The notes under the pieces are model-generated. The model was given only the letters and a program-made list of their open reading frames with translations, ran no database searches and had not been told where the DNA came from. Below are positions 8,871 through 18,085 of a DNA stretch of 64,000 nt, in pieces; position 1 is the first letter of the stretch; each line of letters opens with the position of its first letter. The DNA is from Roseovarius sp. MMSF_3281 (GTDB taxonomy: Bacteria > Pseudomonadota > Alphaproteobacteria > Rhodobacterales > Rhodobacteraceae). The position numbers and the translations under genes were made by a program. The stretch is taken from NCBI RefSeq assembly GCF_030733685.1, contig NZ_JASHIM010000010.1, positions 1-64,000 of the forward strand. The letters are read 5' to 3'.

Positions 8871-9857
8871 ATGAACCTGAGCCAACTTTCCGCCTTTCGC
8901 GCTGTCATGACCTCGGTCTCGCTGTCGGATGCCGCGCGCAAACTGGGCCGTACGCAGCCCGCCGTCAGCCTTGCCATTCGCTCGCTCGAAGAAACCTTGG
9001 GCATGAAACTTTTCGAACGGCGGGGTCGGCAACTGGTGCCGGTGCCCGAGGCGCAATACCTGCTGGTCGAGGCCGAACGCCTGCTTGATCGCCTTTCGAC
9101 GGTGTCGCGCACCATGCAAAGCCTGGCCTCAGGGCGGGCGGGATCCTTGCGGATATCGGCCATGCCGGGGCCATCGTCGTTCCTGTTCCCGCGTTTCGTG
9201 GCCGATTGGCTGGGCGGCAGCGGTGAATTCAATGTCAATATCACCTCGCGCAGTTCGATGCAGATCCAGGAACTGGTGCGCACCCAAAGCATTGATTTCG
9301 GGTTTTGCGATGCCCCCACGACCACGGCGCAGGGCGCGCAATACAACACCGAACAGATCACCGCGGAAAGTTTCGTGGCCGTGCCGGCGGGGCATGCCCT
9401 GGCCGGGAAACCCCGCATCGCCCTTGATGATCTTGCCGGTCAGCCGCTGGGCGCCCTGCAGGTGGGCCATGCCCACCGCGAACGCATCGCGCGGCGGTTC
9501 CAGCGCAGCGGGCTGGCCTTGTCCGTGGTGGTCGAAAGCCAGACGTTTTCGCCGCTGCTGCATTTCGTGCGCACCGGGCGGTGCCTTTCGATCGTCGGGC
9601 CTTTGGCAGTGGTGTCAGAGAACATCACCCGAAACCTTGAGGGGGCGGTGGTGTTTCGCCCCCTCGAAGAAACCCTGCGCTATGATTATGCCATCCTGAC
9701 ACCGATCCTGCGCCCGCTAAGCCAAGTGGCCCTCACGTTGAAATCCGATTGGCGGCAGGCCCTGATGGCGCATCTTGATGAGATCGCCTCGGACCCGCGG
9801 ATCGAGGGGGCGGGCGATACAACCGCTCAGGGGATCAGCCCCACGGGCGAGACCTGA
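8871..9857 (+). CDS. LysR family transcriptional regulator
   Basis: Regulator of 328 aa. The N-terminal winged helix-turn-helix is clear (LSQLSAFRAVMTSVSLSDAA, then TQPAVSLAIRSLEETLG at 29-45), followed by a LysR substrate-binding domain (about 90-300). It is divergent from the TAXI/TRAP operon, the usual layout for a LysR protein controlling its neighbour in response to the imported compound or a product. Its 3' end overlaps the end of the opposed histidine kinase gene by 31 nt. The start ATG follows an AT-rich region; no strong Shine-Dalgarno is seen. Confidence 0.94.
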   Translation: MNLSQLSAFRAVMTSVSLSDAARKLGRTQPAVSLAIRSLEETLGMKLFERRGRQLVPVPEAQYLLVEAERLLDRLSTVSRTMQSLASGRAGSLRISAMPGPSSFLFPRFVADWLGGSGEFNVNITSRSSMQIQELVRTQSIDFGFCDAPTTTAQGAQYNTEQITAESFVAVPAGHALAGKPRIALDDLAGQPLGALQVGHAHRERIARRFQRSGLALSVVVESQTFSPLLHFVRTGRCLSIVGPLAVVSENITRNLEGAVVFRPLEETLRYDYAILTPILRPLSQVALTLKSDWRQALMAHLDEIASDPRIEGAGDTTAQGISPTGET

Positions 9858-12061
9858 CCCGGCGCACAGTTCAGCAAGAAGGCCAGCAATTTATTGGTGT
9901 CGATGGGCTTGTGAATCAGGGCAAAGCCTTGGCTGTTGCAGCGTTCGGTCAACTCGACCGAGCGGTCGGCCGAGATGATGCAAACCGGCAACCGCCCGAA
10001 ATCGTCGCTGATGCGGCTGGCGGCTTCGGTGCCTAAATGCCCGTCGTCCAATTGGTAATCGGCGATGATGACATCCGGGCCAACGCCGATTTCCTGCAAA
10101 AGCGTGCTGGCCTCGTCCTCGCTGGCGCAGGCCAAAACCTGCACCCCCCATGTTTCAAGCGCCATGGTTAGGGCGGCGCGCATGCTGTCTTCGTTCTCGA
10201 TCACCAGCGCGATCAGGCTTTGCAGGTCGCCGGTCTGGTTCGAGGTCTGGGCATCGGGATGGGCGCGGGCCTGTCCGCCCGATGCCACCAAGGGCACGCG
10301 CACCGAAAAGACCGATCCGCGCCCCTCTTGCGACACCAGGGTCAAGGGATGCCCCAGAAGCGCACAGGCGCGTTCGACGATGGCAAGGCCAAGGCCCATG
10401 CCCTCGGCGGCGCTGGCGGCGGCGTCAAGCCGCTGAAACTCCTGAAAGATGGTGTCGCGGGCGGAGTCGGGGATGCCGGGGCCCGTGTCACGCACCTCGA
10501 TCAACAGGTGGTCGCCTTGGCGCCGCGCGCCGATCAGCACCCGGCCCGCATCGGTATAGCGAATGGCATTCGAGATCAGGTTCTGCAAAATCCGGCGCAG
10601 GTAGGTGGCATCGCTTTGCACAAGCGCACTGCTTGAGACGATGCGCAGGTCCAGCCCCTTGGCGCTGGCCGCCGGGCCGAAGGCATCGCCCAACTGTTGC
10701 AGCATCCCGCCAAGCTGCACCGGCGAGACATGCACCGAGGCACGCCCCGAATCCAGCTTGGAAATATCAAGCAGCGCTTCGAGGATATGTTCGACGCTGC
10801 CCAAGGCGCTGCTGGCTTTATGGGCGATGCCGCGTTCGGCTTCACCGGCGGCCCCGTTTTCCAAGGACGACACGTAAAGCTTTGCCGCCGACAGCGGTTG
10901 CAGCAAATCGTGGCTGGCCGCGGCGACAAAGCGCGACTTGGTGGCATTCGCGCGCTCGGCCTCCTTGAGGGCCTCGGCCAGTTCGGCAGTGCGGTCCGCC
11001 ACCCGTTGTTCCAGTTGCTCCTTGGCCTCGATGATCGCCTGTGCCGCCTGCCGTTCGGCGGTGACATCGGTAAAGGAAATCACGAAGCCCCGGTCGGGCA
11101 TTTCCTGTGCAAAGACCGACAGGATCGTCGACCGGCCCCGGTGAATTTCAAAACTGAGCGGCGGGCGGTTGTTGTCGCTGCCGACCCAGGCCTCGACGGC
11201 GTCGGCATTCATGCCGTCGTCGAATGTGACATCGGTGCGGAAGCGGTTGAACAGGGTGGCGAATTGCGCGCCCATCTGGAAACGCGCGGCGGGGATGGCC
11301 AAAAGTTCGCTGGCGCGCTTGTTCCAGCCCACCAGCCGCAGCTTGCTGTCAAAGATGCACAGCCCCTGGTCGATATGTTCCAGCGTGGCGCGGATCAGGC
11401 GGGCCTGATCGTCAAGGATGCGCTCGCGCTCCTGGCGTTCGATGCGCATGATGTCGGTCACATCGGTTTGCAGGATCACCGTGCCGCCATCGGGGGTGCG
11501 ATGCTCCGAGACCTGCACCCAGCGGTTCCAGATCATCCGCACGTTGAAGATCACATGCTCATCGGCGTGCCGGGCCATGCGCCGCCGGGCCCATTCTTGC
11601 GGGGTCTCGGTGTCCGGCAGGGAAAGATAGCTCGATTGGCTGACCAGCTCGACGTATTGCGCAAAGCTCAGGCCCGGGCTCAGGGCGCTGCGAATATCGG
11701 GCATATGCATGCCAAAGCGGCTGTTGCACATGACCAGTTCTTCGTCGGCATTGAACAGGGCAAAGCCCTCTTGCACGGTCTCGATGGCATTGGCGAGGTT
11801 CGAACGGGCGGCCTCGGTTTCGCGGTTGGCCTGGGCCAGCCGCGCGTTTGACTCGTTCAGCAGGTCAAGCGCGCGTTCCAGGTCCAGGGTGCGTGCGCGC
11901 ACCTCCTGTTCCAGCATCGCGGCGCGCTGGAACTGGGCATAGGCGGCGCCCGAGGCATCGGTCGATTCCTCGACCCGCCGCATCAGCGACTCGGCGATCT
12001 TGAGCAGCTTTTCGTTCTGCCGCTCAAGCGGATCGTTGGGATCAATCAGCGACAGGGTCAT
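9827..12061 (-). CDS. PAS-containing hybrid histidine kinase, NahK-like
   Basis: Soluble 744-aa sensor kinase. Order: N-terminal coiled coil (about 10-90), PAS domain (about 90-205), second PAS (about 220-335), coiled coil, HisKA with phospho-accepting His384 in AAASHDLLQPLSAAKLY, ATPase domain (N box LQNLISNAIRYTD, G1 VRDTGPGIP, G2 EGMGLGLAI), and a C-terminal receiver with Asp668 in VIIADYQLDDG and a late lysine in HKPID. The H-box sequence is the NahK/ErcS-type variant. It overlaps the FIST gene upstream by 20 nt. In Pseudomonas the FIST protein NosP controls the kinase NahK, and this pairing strongly resembles that. No membrane segments are seen, which fits a cytoplasmic partner sensor. 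Confidence 0.93.
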   Translation of the reverse strand: MTLSLIDPNDPLERQNEKLLKIAESLMRRVEESTDASGAAYAQFQRAAMLEQEVRARTLDLERALDLLNESNARLAQANRETEAARSNLANAIETVQEGFALFNADEELVMCNSRFGMHMPDIRSALSPGLSFAQYVELVSQSSYLSLPDTETPQEWARRRMARHADEHVIFNVRMIWNRWVQVSEHRTPDGGTVILQTDVTDIMRIERQERERILDDQARLIRATLEHIDQGLCIFDSKLRLVGWNKRASELLAIPAARFQMGAQFATLFNRFRTDVTFDDGMNADAVEAWVGSDNNRPPLSFEIHRGRSTILSVFAQEMPDRGFVISFTDVTAERQAAQAIIEAKEQLEQRVADRTAELAEALKEAERANATKSRFVAAASHDLLQPLSAAKLYVSSLENGAAGEAERGIAHKASSALGSVEHILEALLDISKLDSGRASVHVSPVQLGGMLQQLGDAFGPAASAKGLDLRIVSSSALVQSDATYLRRILQNLISNAIRYTDAGRVLIGARRQGDHLLIEVRDTGPGIPDSARDTIFQEFQRLDAAASAAEGMGLGLAIVERACALLGHPLTLVSQEGRGSVFSVRVPLVASGGQARAHPDAQTSNQTGDLQSLIALVIENEDSMRAALTMALETWGVQVLACASEDEASTLLQEIGVGPDVIIADYQLDDGHLGTEAASRISDDFGRLPVCIISADRSVELTERCNSQGFALIHKPIDTNKLLAFLLNCAPGQVSPVGLIP

Positions 12062-13235
12062 GTGCCGTGGCCTCTTCGGGCGGATAGATCGCCACGCCGG
12101 TCAGGGTTTGGTTGACGTGGATCGAATTATATTGCTCGCCATAGGTGGAAAACCCCACCACGCGGTTCGCGGCCAGAATCCCGGATAGCGCGCCAGTCAT
12201 CTGTTTTTCCTGCGCTTCCATGCGGCGCAGGATGCAATCGCATCCAAGGATCGTGTCGGGCGTCGTGTCGCGTGTGAGGTTGGATAGCTCCTCTTGCAGA
12301 TGCTCACCCATGTTGCGCGGCTCGGCCAGTGTCAGGACAAGCCCCTCGTCGATGGCCGAAAAGAACACCAGGTCGCCGTTCTCGGCCACCTGTTGAATGG
12401 CGCGCACATGGTGCTGCCCGCCGATCTGCACCACCACCGGATGCGCGGCGAAGGTGAAGGTGGTCAATTGCTCGGGGTCCTTGCCCAGAATGCGGGCATA
12501 TTCGCGCGCCGCCGGTTCGGCGTTGATCTCGCGCACGACGCGGCGGGCGGGGTCGGCATCGGTGACGACCATGCGCTGTGCCGAGGGGACCAGATGATCG
12601 GATTTGAACACCTTGATCGGACAGCGCGTGCGCACCTGCGTCAGGATCGCGGCGTTTTCCAGGGCCCGGCCCCGGTGCAGAACATAGGTATGTTCGAACC
12701 GCGTGCCGTCGCCTGCGGACCCGCCGAACAGGGGCACCGGCCCAAGCCCGACAGCCAGCTCCGAGGTCAGGGCATCCTCTTTCGTCGACAGCCCGTCGAT
12801 CATGAGAAAGGTAAACTCGTGATGCCAATCGGGGGCGGCTTCCATCATGGCGTTGCGGTTGCGGATCATCTCGTCGATCAGGTCCTGGGCGTCGAAATCA
12901 TCCAGATCGGGAACCAGACAGGTCGTCGCCCGAAAGTGCGACCCTGGCAGGCCCATGGCGACGATCTGATCTTCGGTATAGCCTTCGCCGGTTAACTCAC
13001 CCGCCGTTGTGCAGCCGATAACCGGGGTCGGTGCAAACCGTGCCGTGGCTTGCGCGATGACTTCGGCGGCATCGGCTTGGGAGGTGACGAACAAGATAAC
13101 AAGTTCCATCGCGTCGCTGCCGATTGCGCGCAATAACGCGCCCGCCGGATCGGCAGTGTCATAAGGTACACAGGCTGTCCGGACGATGCCGGGCACGCGG
13201 GCGCAGGCCGCGTTCAGGCCGATCGCCTGCTCCAT
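12042..13235 (-). CDS. FIST domain protein, probable NosP-type NO sensor
   Basis: Cytoplasmic protein of 397 aa with a FIST_N region (about 35-230, e.g. PVIGCTTAGELTGEGY) and a FIST_C region (about 240-380, ending VGFSTYGEQYNSIHVNQTLT), full length for the family. A strong ribosome binding site (GGGAGGGA) precedes the ATG. FIST proteins include NosP, a heme protein that binds NO and inhibits its partner kinase; others are of unknown ligand. The assignment to NosP rests on the coupled NahK-like kinase (20-nt overlap). Two identical palindromes directly upstream may control it. Confidence 0.85.
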   Translation of the reverse strand: MEQAIGLNAACARVPGIVRTACVPYDTADPAGALLRAIGSDAMELVILFVTSQADAAEVIAQATARFAPTPVIGCTTAGELTGEGYTEDQIVAMGLPGSHFRATTCLVPDLDDFDAQDLIDEMIRNRNAMMEAAPDWHHEFTFLMIDGLSTKEDALTSELAVGLGPVPLFGGSAGDGTRFEHTYVLHRGRALENAAILTQVRTRCPIKVFKSDHLVPSAQRMVVTDADPARRVVREINAEPAAREYARILGKDPEQLTTFTFAAHPVVVQIGGQHHVRAIQQVAENGDLVFFSAIDEGLVLTLAEPRNMGEHLQEELSNLTRDTTPDTILGCDCILRRMEAQEKQMTGALSGILAANRVVGFSTYGEQYNSIHVNQTLTGVAIYPPEEATAHDPVAD

Positions 13236-13251
13236 CGTGCTCCCTCCCTAA

Positions 13252-13291
13252 AGCGTTTCGCGAAAAAACCGGATTACAGCGTTTCGCGAAA
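13252..13291 (-). promoter_or_regulatory. Paired palindromic sites upstream of the FIST gene
   Basis: The 14-mer AGCGTTTCGCGAAA occurs twice, at 13252-13265 and 13278-13291, each containing the perfect palindrome TTTCGCGAAA, with a 26-bp period. They lie 17-56 nt upstream of the FIST start codon, where a promoter operator would be. The repeat is seen directly; a regulatory role is inferred. Confidence 0.5.
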
Positions 13292-13393
13292 TGCGGCGCC
13301 TCCCTTGATCGTTGCGCGCGTTCCGCCTTTTGCTGATGGCTCAGGTGAATTGCGGAACGCCTCAAAAGCGTGACGAGTGTTTACCCTGCCAAG

Positions 13394-14068
13394 TCAGCCG
13401 TGGTCTTGCAAGACATTGGCGAACGAGGCCTGCTTCGCGATCAGCACCGCCTGCGTGCGGCTATGGACCCCAAGCTTGCGCATGATCGCGGTGACATGCG
13501 CCTTGACGGTGGTTTCGGCAATCGACAGGTCATAGGCGATCTGCTTGTTCAGCTTGCCTTCGCAGATCAACTGCAGGATACGCGCCTGTTGATTGGTCAG
13601 CGTGGCAAGGCGGCTGACCGCATCATCGGTGTCGTCCTCCTCCATCAAGACACAGCCTTCGGGCAGGAAGGTCTTGCCGTTTTGCAGGCTTTGAAAGGCG
13701 GTGCGAAACACCTCGCGCTGGCTGTGCTTGGGCACGTATCCGGCGGCCCCGGCGCGGATCACCTGATTGACGACCCGGTTATCGGCCAGCGACGAGACCA
13801 CGACAATCGGCGCATTGGCGACAGATTTCAGGCGGATCAACCCCTCCAGTCCATCCACATCCGGCAGGTTCAGGTCCAGCATCACCGCATCGGGTTTCAG
13901 GCCGCCTGCCAAAAGCTCAAGCGCCTTTTCCAGACAATCGGCGGTATGCACATCGCCGATCCGCACCACGGTTTGCAGGGTCATCGACAGCGCATCGCAG
14001 AACAGCGGGTGGTCATCGACGATCAAAACGGTTTGAAAATCGCAACCCTGTTGTGTCTGTGCAAGCAT
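13394..14068 (-). CDS. LuxR/NarL-type response regulator
   Basis: Two-domain regulator of 224 aa. The receiver domain (about 12-130) has the acidic pair in LIVDDHP, phospho-acceptor Asp65 in VMLDLNLPD and a late lysine in GYVPKHS. The C-terminal LuxR helix-turn-helix (about 155-215) reads LTNQQARILQLICEGKLNKQ then IAETTVKAHVTAIMRKLGV. It is upstream of, and on the same strand as, the FIST and NahK-like genes and is the likely phosphotransfer target of that kinase. The spacing of about 160 nt suggests FIST-kinase may have its own promoter. Confidence 0.93.
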   Translation of the reverse strand: MLAQTQQGCDFQTVLIVDDHPLFCDALSMTLQTVVRIGDVHTADCLEKALELLAGGLKPDAVMLDLNLPDVDGLEGLIRLKSVANAPIVVVSSLADNRVVNQVIRAGAAGYVPKHSQREVFRTAFQSLQNGKTFLPEGCVLMEEDDTDDAVSRLATLTNQQARILQLICEGKLNKQIAYDLSIAETTVKAHVTAIMRKLGVHSRTQAVLIAKQASFANVLQDHG

Positions 14069-14260
14069 CGTCAGCGGCCTTTTTATTTCTATGCAATAGC
14101 CTTTGAAACAAGCCTAGCAAGCCTTTCATCGCCCGCCTAGTGGCCGAAAGTCGTAGGTTCAGGGGGAAACCCCGCCGGGATCGGCGATTCGGGTTGCCAC
14201 CAGAACCGCGTGCGCTGCCACGGCTTGTCTGCCGCGCGATAACGCGGCAGGCTGGGGCGC

Positions 14261-14481
14261 ATGAGCGCGCGCAGGATCCTTCTCTTCGTGTTCCTTGCAG
14301 TGGTCCGCCGGATTGAACAGGTGTTCTTGCCCGGCGCTACCAACAGGACGACGTGGCGATGGCCTTTCGTGCGCTGGGCTATGCCGTTGACGATGCCATC
14401 CATGCGGCCATGCAGGATGGTCGCATGACTGAGATATTCACCCGCTATGGCCTGACCCACGTGGTGCCGGAATGCCGGTGA
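14261..14481 (+). pseudogene. Remnant of a periplasmic family 3 solute-binding protein
   Basis: Two short reading-frame pieces look like the ends of one exported protein with the middle lost. The first starts at ATG 14261 with a signal-peptide-like MSARRILLFVFLAVV. The second, in another frame, ends at the TGA 14479-14481 with [16 protein letters not shown] followed by THVVPECR, which resembles the C-terminus of amino-acid-type binding proteins. Neither piece could encode a working protein. The rest of the 485-nt gap between the response regulator and coxG shows no other gene. Confidence 0.45.
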
Positions 14482-14554
14482 CTACACCCAAGGTCTTACT
14501 AGGCACAGGGCGGGTTAGCGCATAGCGTGACATGAAAAGATTGGAGACAAGACA

Positions 14555-15091
14555 ATGAAACTGTCCGATTCCCGCGTCATTGCCGCCCCCCGAGACGAGG
14601 TTTGGGCCGCATTGCTTTCGGCGGATGTCCTCAAGGATTGCGTGCCCGGCTGCCAGGAAATGACCGGCAGCCCCGAAGACGGCTTCGAAGCGGTCGTCGT
14701 GCAAAAGGTCGGCCCGGTGAAGGCCACCTTCAAGGGCGGCGTGACCCTGTCCGATATGGTCGAACCCGAAAGCCTGCATTTGTCTGGCGAGGGCAAGGGC
14801 GGGGCCGCAGGTTTCGCCAAGGGCGGGGCCGATGTTAAACTTGAAGAGGTCCCCGAGGGCACCAAGCTGATTTACGACGTGGAGGCCAAGGTGGGCGGCA
14901 AGCTGGCCCAATTGGGCAGCCGCATCATCGACGGCTTTGCCAAGAAGATGGCCGACCAGTTTTTCGAGCGGTTCCAGCAAACCGTCGAAGGCCCGGGCGA
15001 GGAAGATAGCGCCGACGGCGAGGCCGAGACAGACGAGGCCGATGGCGAAGGTGAAAAGAAGGGCTGGCTGAAGCGCACCTTCAGCAGCTGA
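14555..15091 (+). CDS. coxG: CoxG-like SRPBCC family protein
   Basis: Protein of 178 aa, with an SRPBCC/CoxG domain at about 1-145 ([20 protein letters not shown], then [13 protein letters not shown]) and an acidic tail ending [11 protein letters not shown]. CoxG is thought to help anchor carbon-monoxide-dehydrogenase-type enzymes to the membrane; the exact role in form II clusters is unclear. A GGAGACAAGACA ribosome binding site precedes the ATG. It leads a coxG-S-L-M cluster, all on this strand. Confidence 0.88.
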   Translation: MKLSDSRVIAAPRDEVWAALLSADVLKDCVPGCQEMTGSPEDGFEAVVVQKVGPVKATFKGGVTLSDMVEPESLHLSGEGKGGAAGFAKGGADVKLEEVPEGTKLIYDVEAKVGGKLAQLGSRIIDGFAKKMADQFFERFQQTVEGPGEEDSADGEAETDEADGEGEKKGWLKRTFSS

Positions 15092-15116
15092 TTGGATCAA
15101 AAGGGAGGAGACAACC

Positions 15117-15599
15117 ATGAAAGTGACAATGACGGTCAACGGGCAAACCCGGACCGGCGAAGCAGAGGGCCGGACGCTTCTGTCCACCTTCCTGCGTGAG
15201 ACACTGGGCCTGACCGGCACGCATGTCGGCTGTGATACCAGCCAATGCGGCGCCTGCGTGGTGCATGTGGATGGCAAGGATGTGAAATCCTGCACCATGT
15301 TCGCCGCCGAATGCGAGGGCACCGAAGTGGCCACCATCGAAGGTCAGGCCGCGCCCGACGGCACGCTGAACAAGATTCAGCAGGCGTTTCAGGATTACCA
15401 CGGGCTTCAGTGCGGGTTCTGCACACCCGGCATGGTGATGAGTGCCGCCGCCCTGCTGCGCGACAACCCGACACCGACCGAGGCCGAGGTTCGCGAGTAC
15501 CTTGAAGGCAATATCTGTCGCTGCACCGGCTATCACAACATCGTTCGCGCGATCCTGGCCGCCAGCGGCCAAGAGGTGCCCGCGGTCGCCGCCGAGTAA
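15117..15599 (+). CDS. coxS: Molybdenum hydroxylase small subunit, 2x[2Fe-2S] (CoxS-like)
   Basis: Electron-transfer subunit of 160 aa. The N-terminal plant-type ferredoxin domain has the cysteine cluster [21 protein letters not shown], and the C-terminal helical domain has CGFCTPGM and CRCTGY for the second cluster. All eight cysteines are present. Ribosome binding site GGGAGGAGAC. It partners with the large and medium subunits downstream. Between it and the large-subunit gene is a hairpin with a T-tract, so expression of the two may be uneven. Confidence 0.95.
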   Translation: MKVTMTVNGQTRTGEAEGRTLLSTFLRETLGLTGTHVGCDTSQCGACVVHVDGKDVKSCTMFAAECEGTEVATIEGQAAPDGTLNKIQQAFQDYHGLQCGFCTPGMVMSAAALLRDNPTPTEAEVREYLEGNICRCTGYHNIVRAILAASGQEVPAVAAE

Positions 15600-15607
15600 C
15601 GCTTTTC

Positions 15608-15632
15608 ACGCGCCCCTTGCGGGGGCGTTTTT
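15608..15632 (+). terminator. Intrinsic terminator or attenuator between coxS and coxL
   Basis: Stem CGCCCC (15611-15616) pairs with GGGGCG (15622-15627), with a short loop, followed directly by TTTTT. It lies inside what otherwise looks like one operon, 58 nt before the large-subunit start, so partial termination is plausible. Confidence 0.65.
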
Positions 15633-15689
15633 CGCGCGTGGGGCTATGGTGCCCCGAAGGCGCGATCATGGATTTTGAGGAGGAAAGAC

Positions 15690-18062
15690 ATGCCCAAAGA
15701 CGGAGGCATCGGCGCCAGCAGCAAGCGGCGCGAAGACGTCCGGTTCCTGACGGGGGACGGCAATTACACCGACGACATCAACGTCAATGGCCAGACCTAC
15801 GCGTGGTTCGTCCGCTCGGACGTGGCCCATGGCACGATCAACGGCATCGACACATCCGCCGCCGAGGCGATGGACGGCGTTCTGAAGGTCTTTACCTCCG
15901 CCGATTTCGAAAGCGCGGGCGGCATCCCCTGCGGCTGGCAGGTGACCGACCGGCACGGGCAGCCCATGCAGGAACCCAAGCATCCCATTCTGGCCGAAGG
16001 CAAGGTGCGCCACGTGGGCGACCCGGTCGCCTGTGTCGTGGCCGAAACGCTGGAACAGGCCCGCGACGCCGCCGAGGCGGTCGAGCTGGACATCGACGAG
16101 CTTGAGCCGGTTCTCGACATGAAAGCGGCGCTGGCCGATGGCGCGCCCAAGGTGCATGACGAGCTGACCTCGAACCTTTGCTATGACTGGGGTTTCGTGG
16201 AAGAAAACAAGGAGGCCGTGGACGAGGCGATCAAATCCGCCGCCCATGTTGTCACCCTTGAGTTGACCAACAACCGCCTTGTCGCCAACCCGATGGAGCC
16301 GCGCGTCGCCGTGGCCGATTATAACCGGGCGACCGGTGACTACACGCTTTATACCACCTCGCAGAACCCGCATGTGATCCGGCTTCTGATGGGGGCTTTC
16401 GTGTTGTCGATCCCCGAACACAAGCTGCGGGTCGTGGCCCCCGATGTGGGCGGCGGTTTCGGCTCGAAAATCTATCACTACGCCGAAGAGGCTTTCGTAA
16501 CGCACGCCTCCAAGGTGGTGAACCGTCCGGTCAAATGGACCTCGACCCGCTCCGAGGCGTTTATCTCGGACGCCCATGGCCGCGACCACAAGACCAAGAT
16601 CGAACTGGCGCTGGACGAAAACCACATGTTCACCGCCGTGCGCACCGACACCTACGCCAACATGGGCGCGTACCTGTCGACCTTCGCGCCGTCGATCCCG
16701 ACGTGGCTGCATGGCACGCTGATGGCGGGCAACTACAAGACGCCGGTGGTCTATGTGAACGTCAAGGCGGTCTTTACCAATACCACGCCGGTCGATGCCT
16801 ATCGCGGCGCGGGCCGCCCCGAGGCGACGTACCAGTTGGAGCGCGTGATCGACAAAGCCGCGCGGGAACTGGGCGTGGACCCGGCCGAGTTGCGCCGCAA
16901 GAACTTCATCAAACCCGAGGAATTCCCCTATGACACGCCGGTGGCCGTGACCTATGACACCGGCAACTATCACGCCACGCTGGACAAAGCGCTTGAGATG
17001 ACCGACTACGCGGGCTTTGAGAAGCGCGCCGAGGAATCCAAGGCGCGCGGCAAGCTGCGCGGGTATGGCCTTGCCCACTTCATCGAGGCTTGCGGCATCG
17101 CGCCGTCGAACCTTGTGGGGCAGTTGGGCGCGCGTGCGGGGCTTTATGAAAGCGCCTCCGTGCGGGTCAACGCCACCGGCGGCATCACCGTGATGACCGG
17201 CTCGCACTCCCACGGGCAGGGGCATGAAACCTCGTTCGCCCAAGTGGTGGCCGATATGATCGGCATTGATGAGAACATGATCGAGATCGAACACGGCGAC
17301 ACCGCCAACACGCCGATGGGCATGGGCACCTATGGCTCGCGCTCCATCGCGGTGGGCGGCTCGGCCATGGTGCGGGCGACCGAGAAGATCATCAACAAGG
17401 CCAAGAAGATCGCGGCCCACCTGATGGAAGCCTCCGAGTCCGACATCGAGCTGAAGGACGGTCAGTTCAGCGTCGCGGGCACCGACAAATCGGTGGCATG
17501 GGGCGATGTGACCCTCGCCGCCTACGTGCCGCATAACTACCCGCTGGAAGAGATCGAACCGGGGCTGGAGGAAACCGCCTTCTACGACCCGTCGAACTTC
17601 ACCTACCCCTCGGGCGCCTATGTCTGCGAGGTGGAGGTGGACCCTGAAACCGGCAAGGTCGAGGTGCTGGGCTTCACCGCCGCCGACGACTTCGGCAATG
17701 TCATCAACCCGATGATCGTCGAGGGGCAGGTCCACGGCGGCGTGGCACAAGGCATCGGGCAGGCCATGCTGGAAAACTGCGTCTACGACGAAAACGGCCA
17801 GCTTCTGAGCGCATCCTATATGGATTACACCATGCCGCGCGCCGATGACATGCCGATGTTCGACGTCGACCATTCCTGCCAGACGCCATGCACGCACAAC
17901 CCGCTGGGTGTGAAAGGCTGTGGCGAGGCGGGGGCCATCGGCTCGCCCCCTGCGGTGGTCAACGCGGTGATCGACGCCCTGCACCGGGGCGGCTTTACCA
18001 ACGTGGAACACATTGACATGCCTGTCACGCCTGCGCGTGTCTGGGCCGCGATGAACAGCTGA
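15690..18062 (+). CDS. Molybdenum hydroxylase large subunit, form II CoxL-like
   Basis: Catalytic subunit of about 790 aa that should bind molybdopterin cytosine dinucleotide. The active-site loop reads AYRGAGR (residues 370-376), the form II signature; true CO dehydrogenases (form I) have AYRCSFR. Other family motifs: [24 protein letters not shown], and a C-terminal [20 protein letters not shown] with the glutamate expected near the Mo. The start is set at ATG 15690 because a strong GAGGAGGAAAGA lies 1-12 nt before it. Gene order S-L-M is also typical of form II. The substrate is probably not CO; aldehydes, purines or other heterocycles are possible. Confidence 0.92.
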   Translation: MPKDGGIGASSKRREDVRFLTGDGNYTDDINVNGQTYAWFVRSDVAHGTINGIDTSAAEAMDGVLKVFTSADFESAGGIPCGWQVTDRHGQPMQEPKHPILAEGKVRHVGDPVACVVAETLEQARDAAEAVELDIDELEPVLDMKAALADGAPKVHDELTSNLCYDWGFVEENKEAVDEAIKSAAHVVTLELTNNRLVANPMEPRVAVADYNRATGDYTLYTTSQNPHVIRLLMGAFVLSIPEHKLRVVAPDVGGGFGSKIYHYAEEAFVTHASKVVNRPVKWTSTRSEAFISDAHGRDHKTKIELALDENHMFTAVRTDTYANMGAYLSTFAPSIPTWLHGTLMAGNYKTPVVYVNVKAVFTNTTPVDAYRGAGRPEATYQLERVIDKAARELGVDPAELRRKNFIKPEEFPYDTPVAVTYDTGNYHATLDKALEMTDYAGFEKRAEESKARGKLRGYGLAHFIEACGIAPSNLVGQLGARAGLYESASVRVNATGGITVMTGSHSHGQGHETSFAQVVADMIGIDENMIEIEHGDTANTPMGMGTYGSRSIAVGGSAMVRATEKIINKAKKIAAHLMEASESDIELKDGQFSVAGTDKSVAWGDVTLAAYVPHNYPLEEIEPGLEETAFYDPSNFTYPSGAYVCEVEVDPETGKVEVLGFTAADDFGNVINPMIVEGQVHGGVAQGIGQAMLENCVYDENGQLLSASYMDYTMPRADDMPMFDVDHSCQTPCTHNPLGVKGCGEAGAIGSPPAVVNAVIDALHRGGFTNVEHIDMPVTPARVWAAMNS

Positions 18063-18085
18063 TCCGGCAAAGGGAGACTGAAACG

